NCBI GenBank assembly: GCA_023150475.1
Contig: JAKLKU010000005.1
Span: 62,001-126,000 of the forward strand
Reading direction: 5' to 3'
DNA from: Planctomycetota bacterium
GTDB taxonomy: Bacteria > Planctomycetota > UBA1135 > GCA-002686595
DNA: 64,000 nt
The position numbers and the translations under genes are program-made. The notes beneath the pieces were generated by a model, which saw nothing but the letters and a program-made list of their open reading frames with translations, searched no databases and had not been told where the DNA came from. Positions within the stretch are counted from its first letter, which is position 1; every line of letters begins with the position of its first letter. Shown here piece after piece: positions 34,347 through 41,929 of this stretch.

Positions 34347-34792
34347 GGGCGCTCCAAGATCTCCTCGAGCTTCTTCCGGTATTCGTCCGGAATCGGACGG
34401 CTCTTGAGCGGTTTCAGGTCGACGCACACCGTGGTCATGCGCGCGTCGACGGCGACTTCGTCGTCGACGGTGTAGACGTAGTGCAGCGTGAACGAGCTCG
34501 TGCCGAGCGCGAGACACGTCACGCGCACGACCGGCCGATCGCCGAAGTGCAGCGGCCGTTTGAAGTCGACCTCGGAGTGCACCAACGGAAAACCGATCTG
34601 CTGCTCGAGCAACAGGTGGTCGTAGCGCACGCCGACGTGCTCGTGCCAGAGCTCCTCGAACGCTTCGTGGATGTAGTCGTAGATCTTCGGGAAGTACGCG
34701 ATCCCCGCGGGATCGACGTGTCCGAAGCGCACGCGAAGTTGCGTGACGAACGCCTTCTTGCGGCGCGGCTTCACGGTTTGTCGTCGGGCCAT
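34343..34792 (-). CDS. Acyl-CoA thioesterase, 4-hydroxybenzoyl-CoA thioesterase type
   Basis: A 149-residue single hotdog domain. FVTQLRVRFGHVDPAGIAYF near residue 15 holds the catalytic Asp of the 4HBT family (D-x-AG-x-(V/A)-(Y/F)-(F)). EAFEELWHEHVGV, FPLVHSEVDFKRPLHFGD and SFTLHYVYTVDDEV complete the pattern. It cleaves acyl- or aryl-CoA thioesters. Middle gene of a three-gene operon: 22 bases overlap the creatininase-like gene upstream and four overlap metF downstream. A benzoate-CoA-ligase-like gene is 10 kb away; a link is only speculative. Confidence 0.87.
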   Translation of the reverse strand: MARRQTVKPRRKKAFVTQLRVRFGHVDPAGIAYFPKIYDYIHEAFEELWHEHVGVRYDHLLLEQQIGFPLVHSEVDFKRPLHFGDRPVVRVTCLALGTSSFTLHYVYTVDDEVAVDARMTTVCVDLKPLKSRPIPDEYRKKLEEILERP

Positions 34793-35535
34793 GTCTCTCG
34801 AATCGCTTCGAACATCAGATCGGCGAGCGTGTCGACGAGCTCCGCGCCTTCGCCCGCACTCGCCGCCGCGGGATCGCCGCAGTAGGCATCGGTCGCGCCG
34901 GCGTCGAGGAAACTGTCGACGCCGCGCTTCATCTTGTCGATCAAGTCGATGCGCACCGGCGCGAGCTCGCGCCGCGCCGCTTCCTTGACCGCGCCGGGAT
35001 CGGCGGCGAGCACGATGCTCGTCTCGTACCGGCCCGCGTGGCAGTCGCCGCTCCTGAACTCGTCGCCGAGACGCTCTGCGAAGCGCCGGCGCGTGACGTC
35101 GGGGAACAGGACGAGCGCGCGATCGTGGGACGCGACGGCGTGATCGCCGGCGACGCCGCGCAGGATCTTGACGTGCGCGGGCTCGAGGTGCGCGTTGGAG
35201 AACACGATGCGCCGCACGCCGTTCTGCTCGAGCGCGCTGACCAGGTCCTCGAGCAACGCCCACAACGTGCCCGGCCGCAACGTCAACCGCCCGGCGAAGC
35301 CGTCGGTGTACATCGTCAGTCCGTACGAGAGCGGCGGCGCGAGCACACAGCGCGCGCCCACACGTTCGAGCTTCTCCGCCGCGCGGCGAGCCTGCGCCAG
35401 CGCGATCGTCACGTCGGTGTCGAGCGGCAGGTGCGGACCGTGCGGCTCGGTGCAGCCGATCGGCAGGAAGACGATCGTCCGCGCGTCGAGCGCGGCCTTC
35501 GCTTCGATCCAAGTGAGCTTGGCGAGCTCGAGCAT
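34771..35535 (-). CDS. Creatininase-family amidohydrolase
   Basis: A 254-residue member of the creatininase/creatinine amidohydrolase family, which includes enzymes of cofactor and drug metabolism. The metal-site pattern is present: LPIGCTEPHGPHLPLDTDV near residue 26 (E, H and D ligands), VFSNAHLEPAHV near 110 replacing the common N-G-H-G-N, and GDCHAGRYETSIVL near 165 (H-AG-E-TS). The family usually binds two zinc or manganese ions. The alanine in NAH is unusual but the histidine is kept. Starts the operon with the thioesterase and metF. Confidence 0.85.
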   Translation of the reverse strand: MLELAKLTWIEAKAALDARTIVFLPIGCTEPHGPHLPLDTDVTIALAQARRAAEKLERVGARCVLAPPLSYGLTMYTDGFAGRLTLRPGTLWALLEDLVSALEQNGVRRIVFSNAHLEPAHVKILRGVAGDHAVASHDRALVLFPDVTRRRFAERLGDEFRSGDCHAGRYETSIVLAADPGAVKEAARRELAPVRIDLIDKMKRGVDSFLDAGATDAYCGDPAAASAGEGAELVDTLADLMFEAIRETWPDDKP

Positions 35536-35601
35536 CGGGGTGGAGAGCTTAGCAGCGCGCCCGCCGCGACCGACACGGCGGTCGTGCGCGGAGCGATTCG
35601 T

Positions 35602-36540
35602 TCAATGCGCTGCGAGCAACGCGACCGCCCACGCGCCGCCGATCGTCGCGAGCGCGAGTCCACCGAGCAGCGCTTGCACCCGCGGGCTCGCCTGCACGCC
35701 GCGCGGACCGCTCCCGAGGAACCACCCGACGACGAGGCCCATCACGAACCCCGCCGCGTGACCGAGCACGTCGATCCGCGCGACTTCGTGCGCCATCCAC
35801 TCGGGTGCTTGTTTGGGGTCGCTGATGCCGAGGTAACCGAGCAGCACGAAACCCGCGAACACCGGTGCCCAACGTTTCCACGCGACCATCCGGTGCACGC
35901 GGCGCATCCGCCATTGATGCGCGACCTGCACGCCGAGCGCCGCGAAGACGCCGGTCGACGCGCCGATGCTGGTGAAGTCGCCGCGCACGAGCGCTTCGGC
36001 CGCGAAGCCGAGCGAACCCGCGAGCACGATCGCCGCCCAACCGAGGCCGGCGCCGAGCGTCTGCGTGACGACCCACGCGAAGAAGCTGCCGAACACGAGG
36101 TTGCCGAGCAGGTGTTCGAGACTCGCGTGCAGCGTCAACGCCGTGATCGCGCGCCACCATTCGCCGGCGCGCATCGCCGTGCCGTCGGCGGCGCCCGCCG
36201 CGTACCAATCGAAGCCGAACGCGCCACGGATCGCCGCGACGTGGAAGACGACGAGCACGGCGACCAATGCGCCGACCGACGTGATCCAGTCGCTCTTCGC
36301 CGGCGCGGCGGTCTCGCGCGGCGGCCAACCGCGGTTCTCCTGCTCGTAACGCTGCACTTCGTCGAGAGCGCGCGCGAAGTCGGACTCGAGCACGACGATC
36401 GCCCACGTCGACGGCCCTTCCTGGCGGACCGCGTGCTCGATCGACGTCGCCTTCAGGACGAGCGCGAGCTCGTGGATCTTCTTGGGCGAGCTCGCGCGCA
36501 GCAGCACGACCTCGCCGAAACCGTGCTGCTCGTAGTCCAT
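35602..36540 (-). CDS. Rhomboid-family intramembrane serine protease
   Basis: A 312-residue membrane protein. Residues 1-95 are a soluble DUF2007-like domain (VLLRASSPKKIHELALVL, STWAIVVLESDFARALDEV). The membrane part has about seven helices: the histidine/asparagine motif HASLEHLLGNLVFGSFF, the catalytic serine in SIGASTGVFAALG and the partner histidine in VLGHAAGFVMGLVVGW. Rhomboids cleave single-span membrane proteins within the bilayer. The ATG at 36540 gives the soluble domain a natural start. It is divergent from the SnoaL-like gene. Confidence 0.87.
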   Translation of the reverse strand: MDYEQHGFGEVVLLRASSPKKIHELALVLKATSIEHAVRQEGPSTWAIVVLESDFARALDEVQRYEQENRGWPPRETAAPAKSDWITSVGALVAVLVVFHVAAIRGAFGFDWYAAGAADGTAMRAGEWWRAITALTLHASLEHLLGNLVFGSFFAWVVTQTLGAGLGWAAIVLAGSLGFAAEALVRGDFTSIGASTGVFAALGVQVAHQWRMRRVHRMVAWKRWAPVFAGFVLLGYLGISDPKQAPEWMAHEVARIDVLGHAAGFVMGLVVGWFLGSGPRGVQASPRVQALLGGLALATIGGAWAVALLAAH

Positions 36541-36667
36541 GGCCGGGGGCGGAAGAGCGCGCTCCTTAGAACGAATCCGGACGATTCCAAGCGCGCTCGT
36601 CGCACTCGCGAGCCTATCCCGCACGCCGCCGACACGCATGCGGCTCGTGCGGATACTCTTTCCGCCC

Positions 36668-37150
36668 ATGCCTGCCCCCGACTACGACACGCAGAAGGAC
36701 GTCGCGCGCGCGAACCGCGACTTCTACCGAGCCTTCGAGCGCCTCGACCTCGATGCGATGCGCGCCACGTGGGCGGACGACGAGCGCATCCAGTGCATCC
36801 ACCCCGGCGCGGAGACCTTGGTCGGACCCGCACGTGTCCACGCGGCTTGGGAAGCGATCTTCCAGAGCACGACGTGGATCCGCTTCGAGCTTGCCGACGT
36901 CTCGGTGCAGGTCTTCGGCGACGTCGCGTGGGTCAACGCGATCGAGCGCATCCACTCGCGCGGCGACGCGGGACCGGAGACCGCGAGCGAGGCGACGAAG
37001 GAGCCACGGCCGGCGAACACGCTCGTCGCCGAAGCGGTCGCGACGAACCTCTTCGTGCGGCGCGCGGGAGCGGACGGCAAGAGCGACGGTTGGAAGCTGC
37101 TCCTCCATCACGCTTCGCCGCTCGCGCGGCGCATCTTGCGCGAGCCGTGA
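36668..37150 (+). CDS. SnoaL-like / NTF2-fold protein
   Basis: A 160-residue single-domain protein of the NTF2 superfamily (SnoaL-like, DUF4440-like): an initial helix pair (NRDFYRAFERLDLDAMRATW), CIHPGAETLVGPARVHAAW, ELADVSVQVFGDVAWVNAIE and WKLLLHHASPLARR. This pattern, in particular IHPG-x-x-x-x-G and the final LLHHAS, is common in small bacterial proteins of unknown role. No catalytic assignment is possible by eye. It is divergent from the rhomboid gene (127 bases between starts). Confidence 0.8.
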   Translation: MPAPDYDTQKDVARANRDFYRAFERLDLDAMRATWADDERIQCIHPGAETLVGPARVHAAWEAIFQSTTWIRFELADVSVQVFGDVAWVNAIERIHSRGDAGPETASEATKEPRPANTLVAEAVATNLFVRRAGADGKSDGWKLLLHHASPLARRILREP

Positions 37151-38028
37151 GCAGGTCACGCGCGCGCCGGCATGCATCCCCGGGCCGGCCGCTCTTGGGC
37201 CGCGCACCGGACCGGCGCGCGCTCTGGAACGAAGTTAGGCGTCGATGCACGCGCGCTGGAGTCGGAATTTCTGCGTAGGAGCGCCTGGGTTCGCGAAGAG
37301 CCGCAATCGCGCGTGCGAGTTTTCGGTGGCACGCCGCGCACCATCGACCGCGCGCGAGTTCCAAACTCCAGTTCTGCAACACCGTGATTCGCACCGCGTC
37401 GGTGGAACCGGCGTCGCGCGACGTGGAACGACCGCGGCCTCGCGCTCGACAGCGCCTCACTCGGTTCGCCGTGCGACGTTCGACCGCGCCCAGTTCGCGG
37501 TGCTCGCGGCGCAGTGCTCGCTGCGCAGTGCTCGATTCGCCGCGCTTGCTTCGCCGCGTTCGCTTCACCGCGCTCTGGGCAGCCGCGCGCGAACTCGCGT
37601 AGTCGCCGAGAGTGCTCGGCGAGTTCCCACTCGACGGCCCGCGAAGGCCCACGAAGTCCACGGCGCGGCACCGCGCGGCCAGTCGGTCGCGACCGCGACG
37701 ACGATTTCGATCATGCGCTCCACGCGTAATGCGAATGAGCTTCGCGTAGTGATTCGACGAAGACGTCGACGATCGGTGTGGTCGCGCGGACGAGCGCGCG
37801 AGTGAATTCGTCGTGGTGCGCGTGCTGTGGTTGGCCTCGACGCTGACGAATTCTCTCGACGAAAAGACCGCGACGACGTTTGCGCGCTGCTCGTTCGCAC
37901 TCGTGAGTCGCCAAATCCCGGTTGCGGGCTGCGAGCGAGTAATCCGCGGATCTCCGACTCCGACTCGGAGTGCCGTGGCAAGCTGCGAATGAACTCCGTT
38001 CCGGTCTTTCGACCAGCAAGGAATCTCG
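37151..38028. other. 878-bp region without a supported gene
   Basis: No frame here has a domain, signal peptide or good ribosome binding site; plus-strand frames are arginine/serine-rich filler. The region carries a degenerate 14-bp tandem repeat (37496-37579) and, near its end, lower GC before the exported Cys-rich gene, where a promoter is expected. A non-coding RNA cannot be excluded. Confidence 0.5.
37496..37579. repeat. Six degenerate 14-bp tandem repeats
   Basis: Reading in 14-base steps from 37496: CGCGGTGCTCGCGG, CGCAGTGCTCGCTG, CGCAGTGCTCGATT, CGCCGCGCTTGCTT, CGCCGCGTTCGCTT, CACCGCGCTCTGGG. Units share a CGC(A/C)G(T/C)GCT(C/T)GCTT-like core. The period is not a multiple of three, which argues against coding. 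Confidence 0.6.
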
Positions 38029-39309
38029 ATGATGTCGATTTCGCGGCTACTTTCGTGGCGATCCCTCGGAGCACTCGTCGGCTCGAGTGCCCTGTGCGCC
38101 GCACCAGCGTTCGCGCAGGTGACGTCGGTCACTTGGGCGCCTGCCACGGGAGCGACGACCGTGCTGCAACCCACGCCGACACTGAACGAGCTCGACACCG
38201 CGGCCGCAACCGGCAACATCGTGGCGCTCGCGACACTCGCCGGGGTCGGTGCCAATCCGGTCGTCGCGTACGCGATCGAATTCGAGGCTTCACCCACGGC
38301 CTGGTTCGAAGTGGCGCCGAAGGAGAGTTACTTCGGCGCGGAGCCGGCACGAGTTCGTTCGCGCGTGCTCGGCGCGAACACCGGCGTCAGTGCCACGATC
38401 CCGATGATCGACACCGTGTACTTCATCCCGAACATGGTCGAAGTGCAGGTCCTCCACGTGTGGGTGGGCCGCAGTGGGACGATGAGCGTCGACCCTGCGA
38501 ATGGCGTCACCGGCGCGGAACTGCATTCGACGTATCGAGTGCACACGTCGCTCCCGGCATGGACGGTGGTCCCCGATCGACGCAGCGTCGAGGGCGGAAT
38601 CGACCGGCCCGGCGCAGTGACGGTCTCACTCTTCCGCGCCGCGGCTCTGGACTACGACGAGACCTATACGGTCACGCTCGCAGGCAACGCGCGTGTGCTC
38701 GAAACGCTGAGCGGGCCGTCCACGGTGACGATTCTCGCCAAACGTCACGAAGCCGCGCTCGAGTGGATCTTCGATCCGACCGCAACCCAAGAGTGGCCGC
38801 GCTCCGCAGCCCAGGTCGGCGTGACGTTCACTTCGGCGTCCGGCTCGGTGACGTCGAATCTGAACTTCAGCGGCGCGCAACTGCTCGGCGAGTTCGACTT
38901 CGAGCCGGGATGTTGCGAAGTGGAACCGACCGCGAACAAGGACTGCATCCCTTCGTCGGTGCTCGGCCCTCAACCGACGATTCCCGAGAAATGCGGGAAG
39001 TGCGTCAAGCTGAGCGTCACGCCCGAATGCCCGCCGGACTCTCCCGGATCGAGTGGCTCCTACCTTTGGTACTACCCTTATCAATGCCCGTCCGGCGAGA
39101 GCACGTGCACCGTGACGTCGCATACGGGCACTTACGCGGGCACCGACTGCTCGCAGTACAACAAGAACTGCAAACCCGACGGCGGTCTCCTCGCGCACCT
39201 GTTTCCGGCGACGGTCGGTAGTCAGGTCGCGAAGCACGGGCACCAGTGTTGCTTCACGTGCACGCCGTCGACCGTGCTCCACTCGTACACGTTCCCGACG
39301 TGTCAGTGA
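38029..39309 (+). CDS. Exported cysteine-rich protein, first gene of a coupled operon
   Basis: A 426-residue exported protein with signal peptide (LVGSSALCAAPAFAQ). Residues 30-290 are beta-rich and Ig- or adhesin-like, with strands such as VSLFRAAALDYDETYTVTL and EWIFDPTATQEWPRS. The last 130 residues contain about 14 cysteines (GCCEVEPTANKDC, EKCGKCVKLSVTPEC, DCSQYNKNC, HQCCFTCTP), suggesting a disulfide-bonded surface domain. No family recognised. Stop overlaps the next start (TGATG) and that gene overlaps a DUF1573 gene, so the three act together at the cell envelope. Confidence 0.72.
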   Translation: MMSISRLLSWRSLGALVGSSALCAAPAFAQVTSVTWAPATGATTVLQPTPTLNELDTAAATGNIVALATLAGVGANPVVAYAIEFEASPTAWFEVAPKESYFGAEPARVRSRVLGANTGVSATIPMIDTVYFIPNMVEVQVLHVWVGRSGTMSVDPANGVTGAELHSTYRVHTSLPAWTVVPDRRSVEGGIDRPGAVTVSLFRAAALDYDETYTVTLAGNARVLETLSGPSTVTILAKRHEAALEWIFDPTATQEWPRSAAQVGVTFTSASGSVTSNLNFSGAQLLGEFDFEPGCCEVEPTANKDCIPSSVLGPQPTIPEKCGKCVKLSVTPECPPDSPGSSGSYLWYYPYQCPSGESTCTVTSHTGTYAGTDCSQYNKNCKPDGGLLAHLFPATVGSQVAKHGHQCCFTCTPSTVLHSYTFPTCQ

Positions 39310-40673
39310 TGCCGGCGGTGATCGAACCGCATCCGTCCCGGCCGCGAGTTCGCGCGGGGGTCGCGCGGCGCTTCGGCGCCGCGTGGCTCGCGTGCGCGCT
39401 CGCGGCGCCGTCCCCCGCCGGCGCGAGCACGGTTCAAGACGAGACCGATCGGTCACGCACCGCGGAGTCGGTCGTGTCGTTGCTCGCGACCTATCTCGCG
39501 GGATTGCCGCGCGGACGCTTCGAGTTCGAGGTGAACGAGCGCTCGTTCGCGCCACCGGCCGAATGGCGAGAGCGAGCGGCGGCGCAGTTCGCGCGCTGCA
39601 TCGCCGTCGAACGAGACCGCGGGCCCGCTGCCGGAGTCGACGTCGCTCCGGCCGACTGGGAGCTCTTCGCCGATCAACACGTCGCGTTCCTGGAGAGCAG
39701 CGTGCTCGCGGACGCTCGCGTGCGGCGCGGCTTCGAGTACGAGTTCGGTCCGGACTTCGTCGAGTTCCGCGCCGAGATGCAGCCGAGCGCGGCACTGCAA
39801 GGCACGGTCGACGCGGCATGGATGACCGTGCTCTACACGGACGACGAGCGCCTTCAAGTGATCGCGCTGCGCCCCAAGCCGGACGCGTTCGAACCACCAC
39901 CGAAACGGCAAGCCCAACGCACGGCCCGCGAAGTGCAAGACGTCGAGCGCGCGGACAACACGCACTGGCTGATCCATTCCCGACGATTCGTCCGCAGTTG
40001 GGTCGAGTCGTTGCGAAGCCTCGCGGCCGCGTGGAATTGCGAGCGCGACGGCGCGGACGTCGTCGCTCGGTGGACGATCGACGAACCCGGCGAATGGCCG
40101 AACTTCCCGTTCCATCAAGGCTTGATCGCCGGTGTGCTCGAGCTGCGGATCGACGGCACCACGGGAGCACCGCGCACCTTCGAGTGCCGCGACTCGACCG
40201 GCGAACTCGTGCAACGCGTGCGCTTCGCCGACTACCACGACGATGGTCGCAACCGTCTGCCGCTCTCGATCGAACTCGAGACCTGGTACGTCGGCACGGG
40301 ACAGCCGCGAAACGTCGTCACGTTGCGCGGCACGAGCACGACGCCGCGCGGCCGAAGCAGCTACGCCGAGCTCGTCCCCGCCGGCACGCACGTGACCGAC
40401 GCGCGCTTCCACCCGCCCGTCAGTTACGTCGAAGGACTCGTGCCCCTCGACGATGCCGCCGTGATGGAGCTCTCGAGCCACGTCGCGGAGAACGAGGGCC
40501 GCGAGCAGCGCACGGATCTCCACCTCTCGAGCGAGCCGGCCCAGCCGCCGACACGCGACGCTCCGCCGTCCGAGCGATCGAACGTCCGGATGTACGTCGG
40601 CCTGGCGCTGCTCGTCGCCGGCGTGGGTTGGCTCCTCGTCCGACTCTCGGCGCCTGGGCGGCGTGGCGCATGA
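39309..40673 (+). CDS. Exported or membrane-anchored protein of unknown function
   Basis: A 454-residue protein. The N-terminus has a signal-like segment (FGAAWLACALAAPSPAGAS), and a membrane helix near the end (MYVGLALLVAGVGWLLVRL) anchors the C-terminus. The 380-residue domain between is mixed alpha/beta (RGRFEFEVNERSFAPPAEW, FEYEFGPDFVEFRAEM, WMTVLYTDDERLQVIALRP, LSIELETWYVGTGQPRNVV, VTDARFHPPVSYVEG) and is not recognised. It starts in a TGATG overlap with the Cys-rich gene and ends in an ATGA overlap with the DUF1573 gene, so stoichiometric production is likely. Confidence 0.68.
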   Translation: MPAVIEPHPSRPRVRAGVARRFGAAWLACALAAPSPAGASTVQDETDRSRTAESVVSLLATYLAGLPRGRFEFEVNERSFAPPAEWRERAAAQFARCIAVERDRGPAAGVDVAPADWELFADQHVAFLESSVLADARVRRGFEYEFGPDFVEFRAEMQPSAALQGTVDAAWMTVLYTDDERLQVIALRPKPDAFEPPPKRQAQRTAREVQDVERADNTHWLIHSRRFVRSWVESLRSLAAAWNCERDGADVVARWTIDEPGEWPNFPFHQGLIAGVLELRIDGTTGAPRTFECRDSTGELVQRVRFADYHDDGRNRLPLSIELETWYVGTGQPRNVVTLRGTSTTPRGRSSYAELVPAGTHVTDARFHPPVSYVEGLVPLDDAAVMELSSHVAENEGREQRTDLHLSSEPAQPPTRDAPPSERSNVRMYVGLALLVAGVGWLLVRLSAPGRRGA

Positions 40674-41707
40674 AGCGCTTCGAGGTGGTCGGACCGCTGC
40701 TGCTGTTGGGACTCGGGGCCTGGCTCTGCGTGCCGACTGCTCGCGACGACGTCCGCGGCGCGACGGGCGGTGCCTTGATCGTCGAATCCGCGCGCCTCGT
40801 CGACTTCGGGACCTTGGCGAAGGGCGCGGACGTGTTCGCTCTCGCGGTGGTCTCGAATCCTGGGGGCGAGCCGGTGCGTGTCCGTCGGATCCGCACGACC
40901 TGCGGTTGCACGGTGATCAAGCCCTCGACCGACGTGATCGACCCGGGCGCGACGTTGGAGCTCGAGATTCGCCCGAACACCTGGACGTTGGGTGCGCAGG
41001 CGTCCGACGTGTACGTCGAAGTCGACGGATCGCCGGTCGAGCTGCTCGCCGCCGAAGTGCGTTTCGCCGTCGTCGAGCAAATCTCCGTGCTCCCGAGCGC
41101 TCCGCGCATCGAGGTCCGACACGGTGCACCCGCGGCGGAAACGGCGCTCGTCGTGCACGCGCAGCGAGGGCCGCTCCCGCACGGACTGACGTTCGCGATC
41201 GACCGACCCGGCGTCGCGGTGCGCTCGACGGCGGAAGCGGGTCGCGTGCTCGTGTGGCTGCGGCCGGAGCCGGCCGAGCTCGCCCGCGGTGTCTACTACG
41301 CCACGCTCTCGATCCGCGCGGACTCGGAGACTCGCACCCTCGACGAGCGCGCGGTGCTCGTGTCCCACGACGCCGAACGTGTCCGGTTCGAGCCCGTGCT
41401 CCTGTACGGAGAGTCGAGCGGCGACGCACCGGTCCGTGTTTCCGGCCGCTTGGATTGGGACGGCGTGCCCGTGATTCCGACCCACGCGAAGAGCCTCTCG
41501 CCCGACGCGACGGTGCGCTCGTGCGTGGCCCGCGACGACGGCGGGTTCGAGCTGGCGGTCGAACGCACGTCGACTCGCGACACGAGCGTGCGGTTCGACG
41601 TGCTCTACGAAACTCCGCTCGGTCCCGTGATCGGCGGCGTCGTCGTGGGCGCGCGCTTCGACGCCGCTGGAACCGGCGACCGGCTGCAGAGCGTGCCGAT
41701 TCGCTGA
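40670..41707 (+). CDS. DUF1573-domain exported protein
   Basis: A 345-residue protein with signal or anchor (VVGPLLLLGLGAWLCV). Residues about 40-110 are a DUF1573/ASH-like Ig domain: RLVDFGTLAKGADVFALAVV, NPGGEPVRVRRIRTTCGCTV (the CGCT motif of this family), IDPGATLELEIRP. Two more beta-sandwich segments follow. DUF1573 domains occur in exported proteins of planctomycetes and Bacteroidetes and are thought to act in binding. Third gene of the coupled operon; the next gene is convergent after about 220 bases, in which I see nothing. Confidence 0.8.
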   Translation: MKRFEVVGPLLLLGLGAWLCVPTARDDVRGATGGALIVESARLVDFGTLAKGADVFALAVVSNPGGEPVRVRRIRTTCGCTVIKPSTDVIDPGATLELEIRPNTWTLGAQASDVYVEVDGSPVELLAAEVRFAVVEQISVLPSAPRIEVRHGAPAAETALVVHAQRGPLPHGLTFAIDRPGVAVRSTAEAGRVLVWLRPEPAELARGVYYATLSIRADSETRTLDERAVLVSHDAERVRFEPVLLYGESSGDAPVRVSGRLDWDGVPVIPTHAKSLSPDATVRSCVARDDGGFELAVERTSTRDTSVRFDVLYETPLGPVIGGVVVGARFDAAGTGDRLQSVPIR

Positions 41708-41929
41708 ACGGCGCGCGACCCCTCGCATCGAGGCGGCCGAGCAAGGACGCCTTCGAGCGCGAGAGCCTGCGAACCTCCGGGAGCAATGCTGTGCCAGCAC
41801 GTAGCGAAAACCCAAGTGCGGTGACTTGCTTGGTTGGAGCGTTTGCATGCCGTGAGCATCGCGAACGGTTCGGCAAGACGACGGTTCATGCGCCACCGGG
41901 CGGCCGACGCTCGGCGGAAGCTACGTGCG

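Noticed and set aside
37245..37805. 186-residue frame in the gene-free region
   Set aside because: Composed of arginine, serine and alanine, crosses the 14-bp repeats out of phase, no ribosome binding site.
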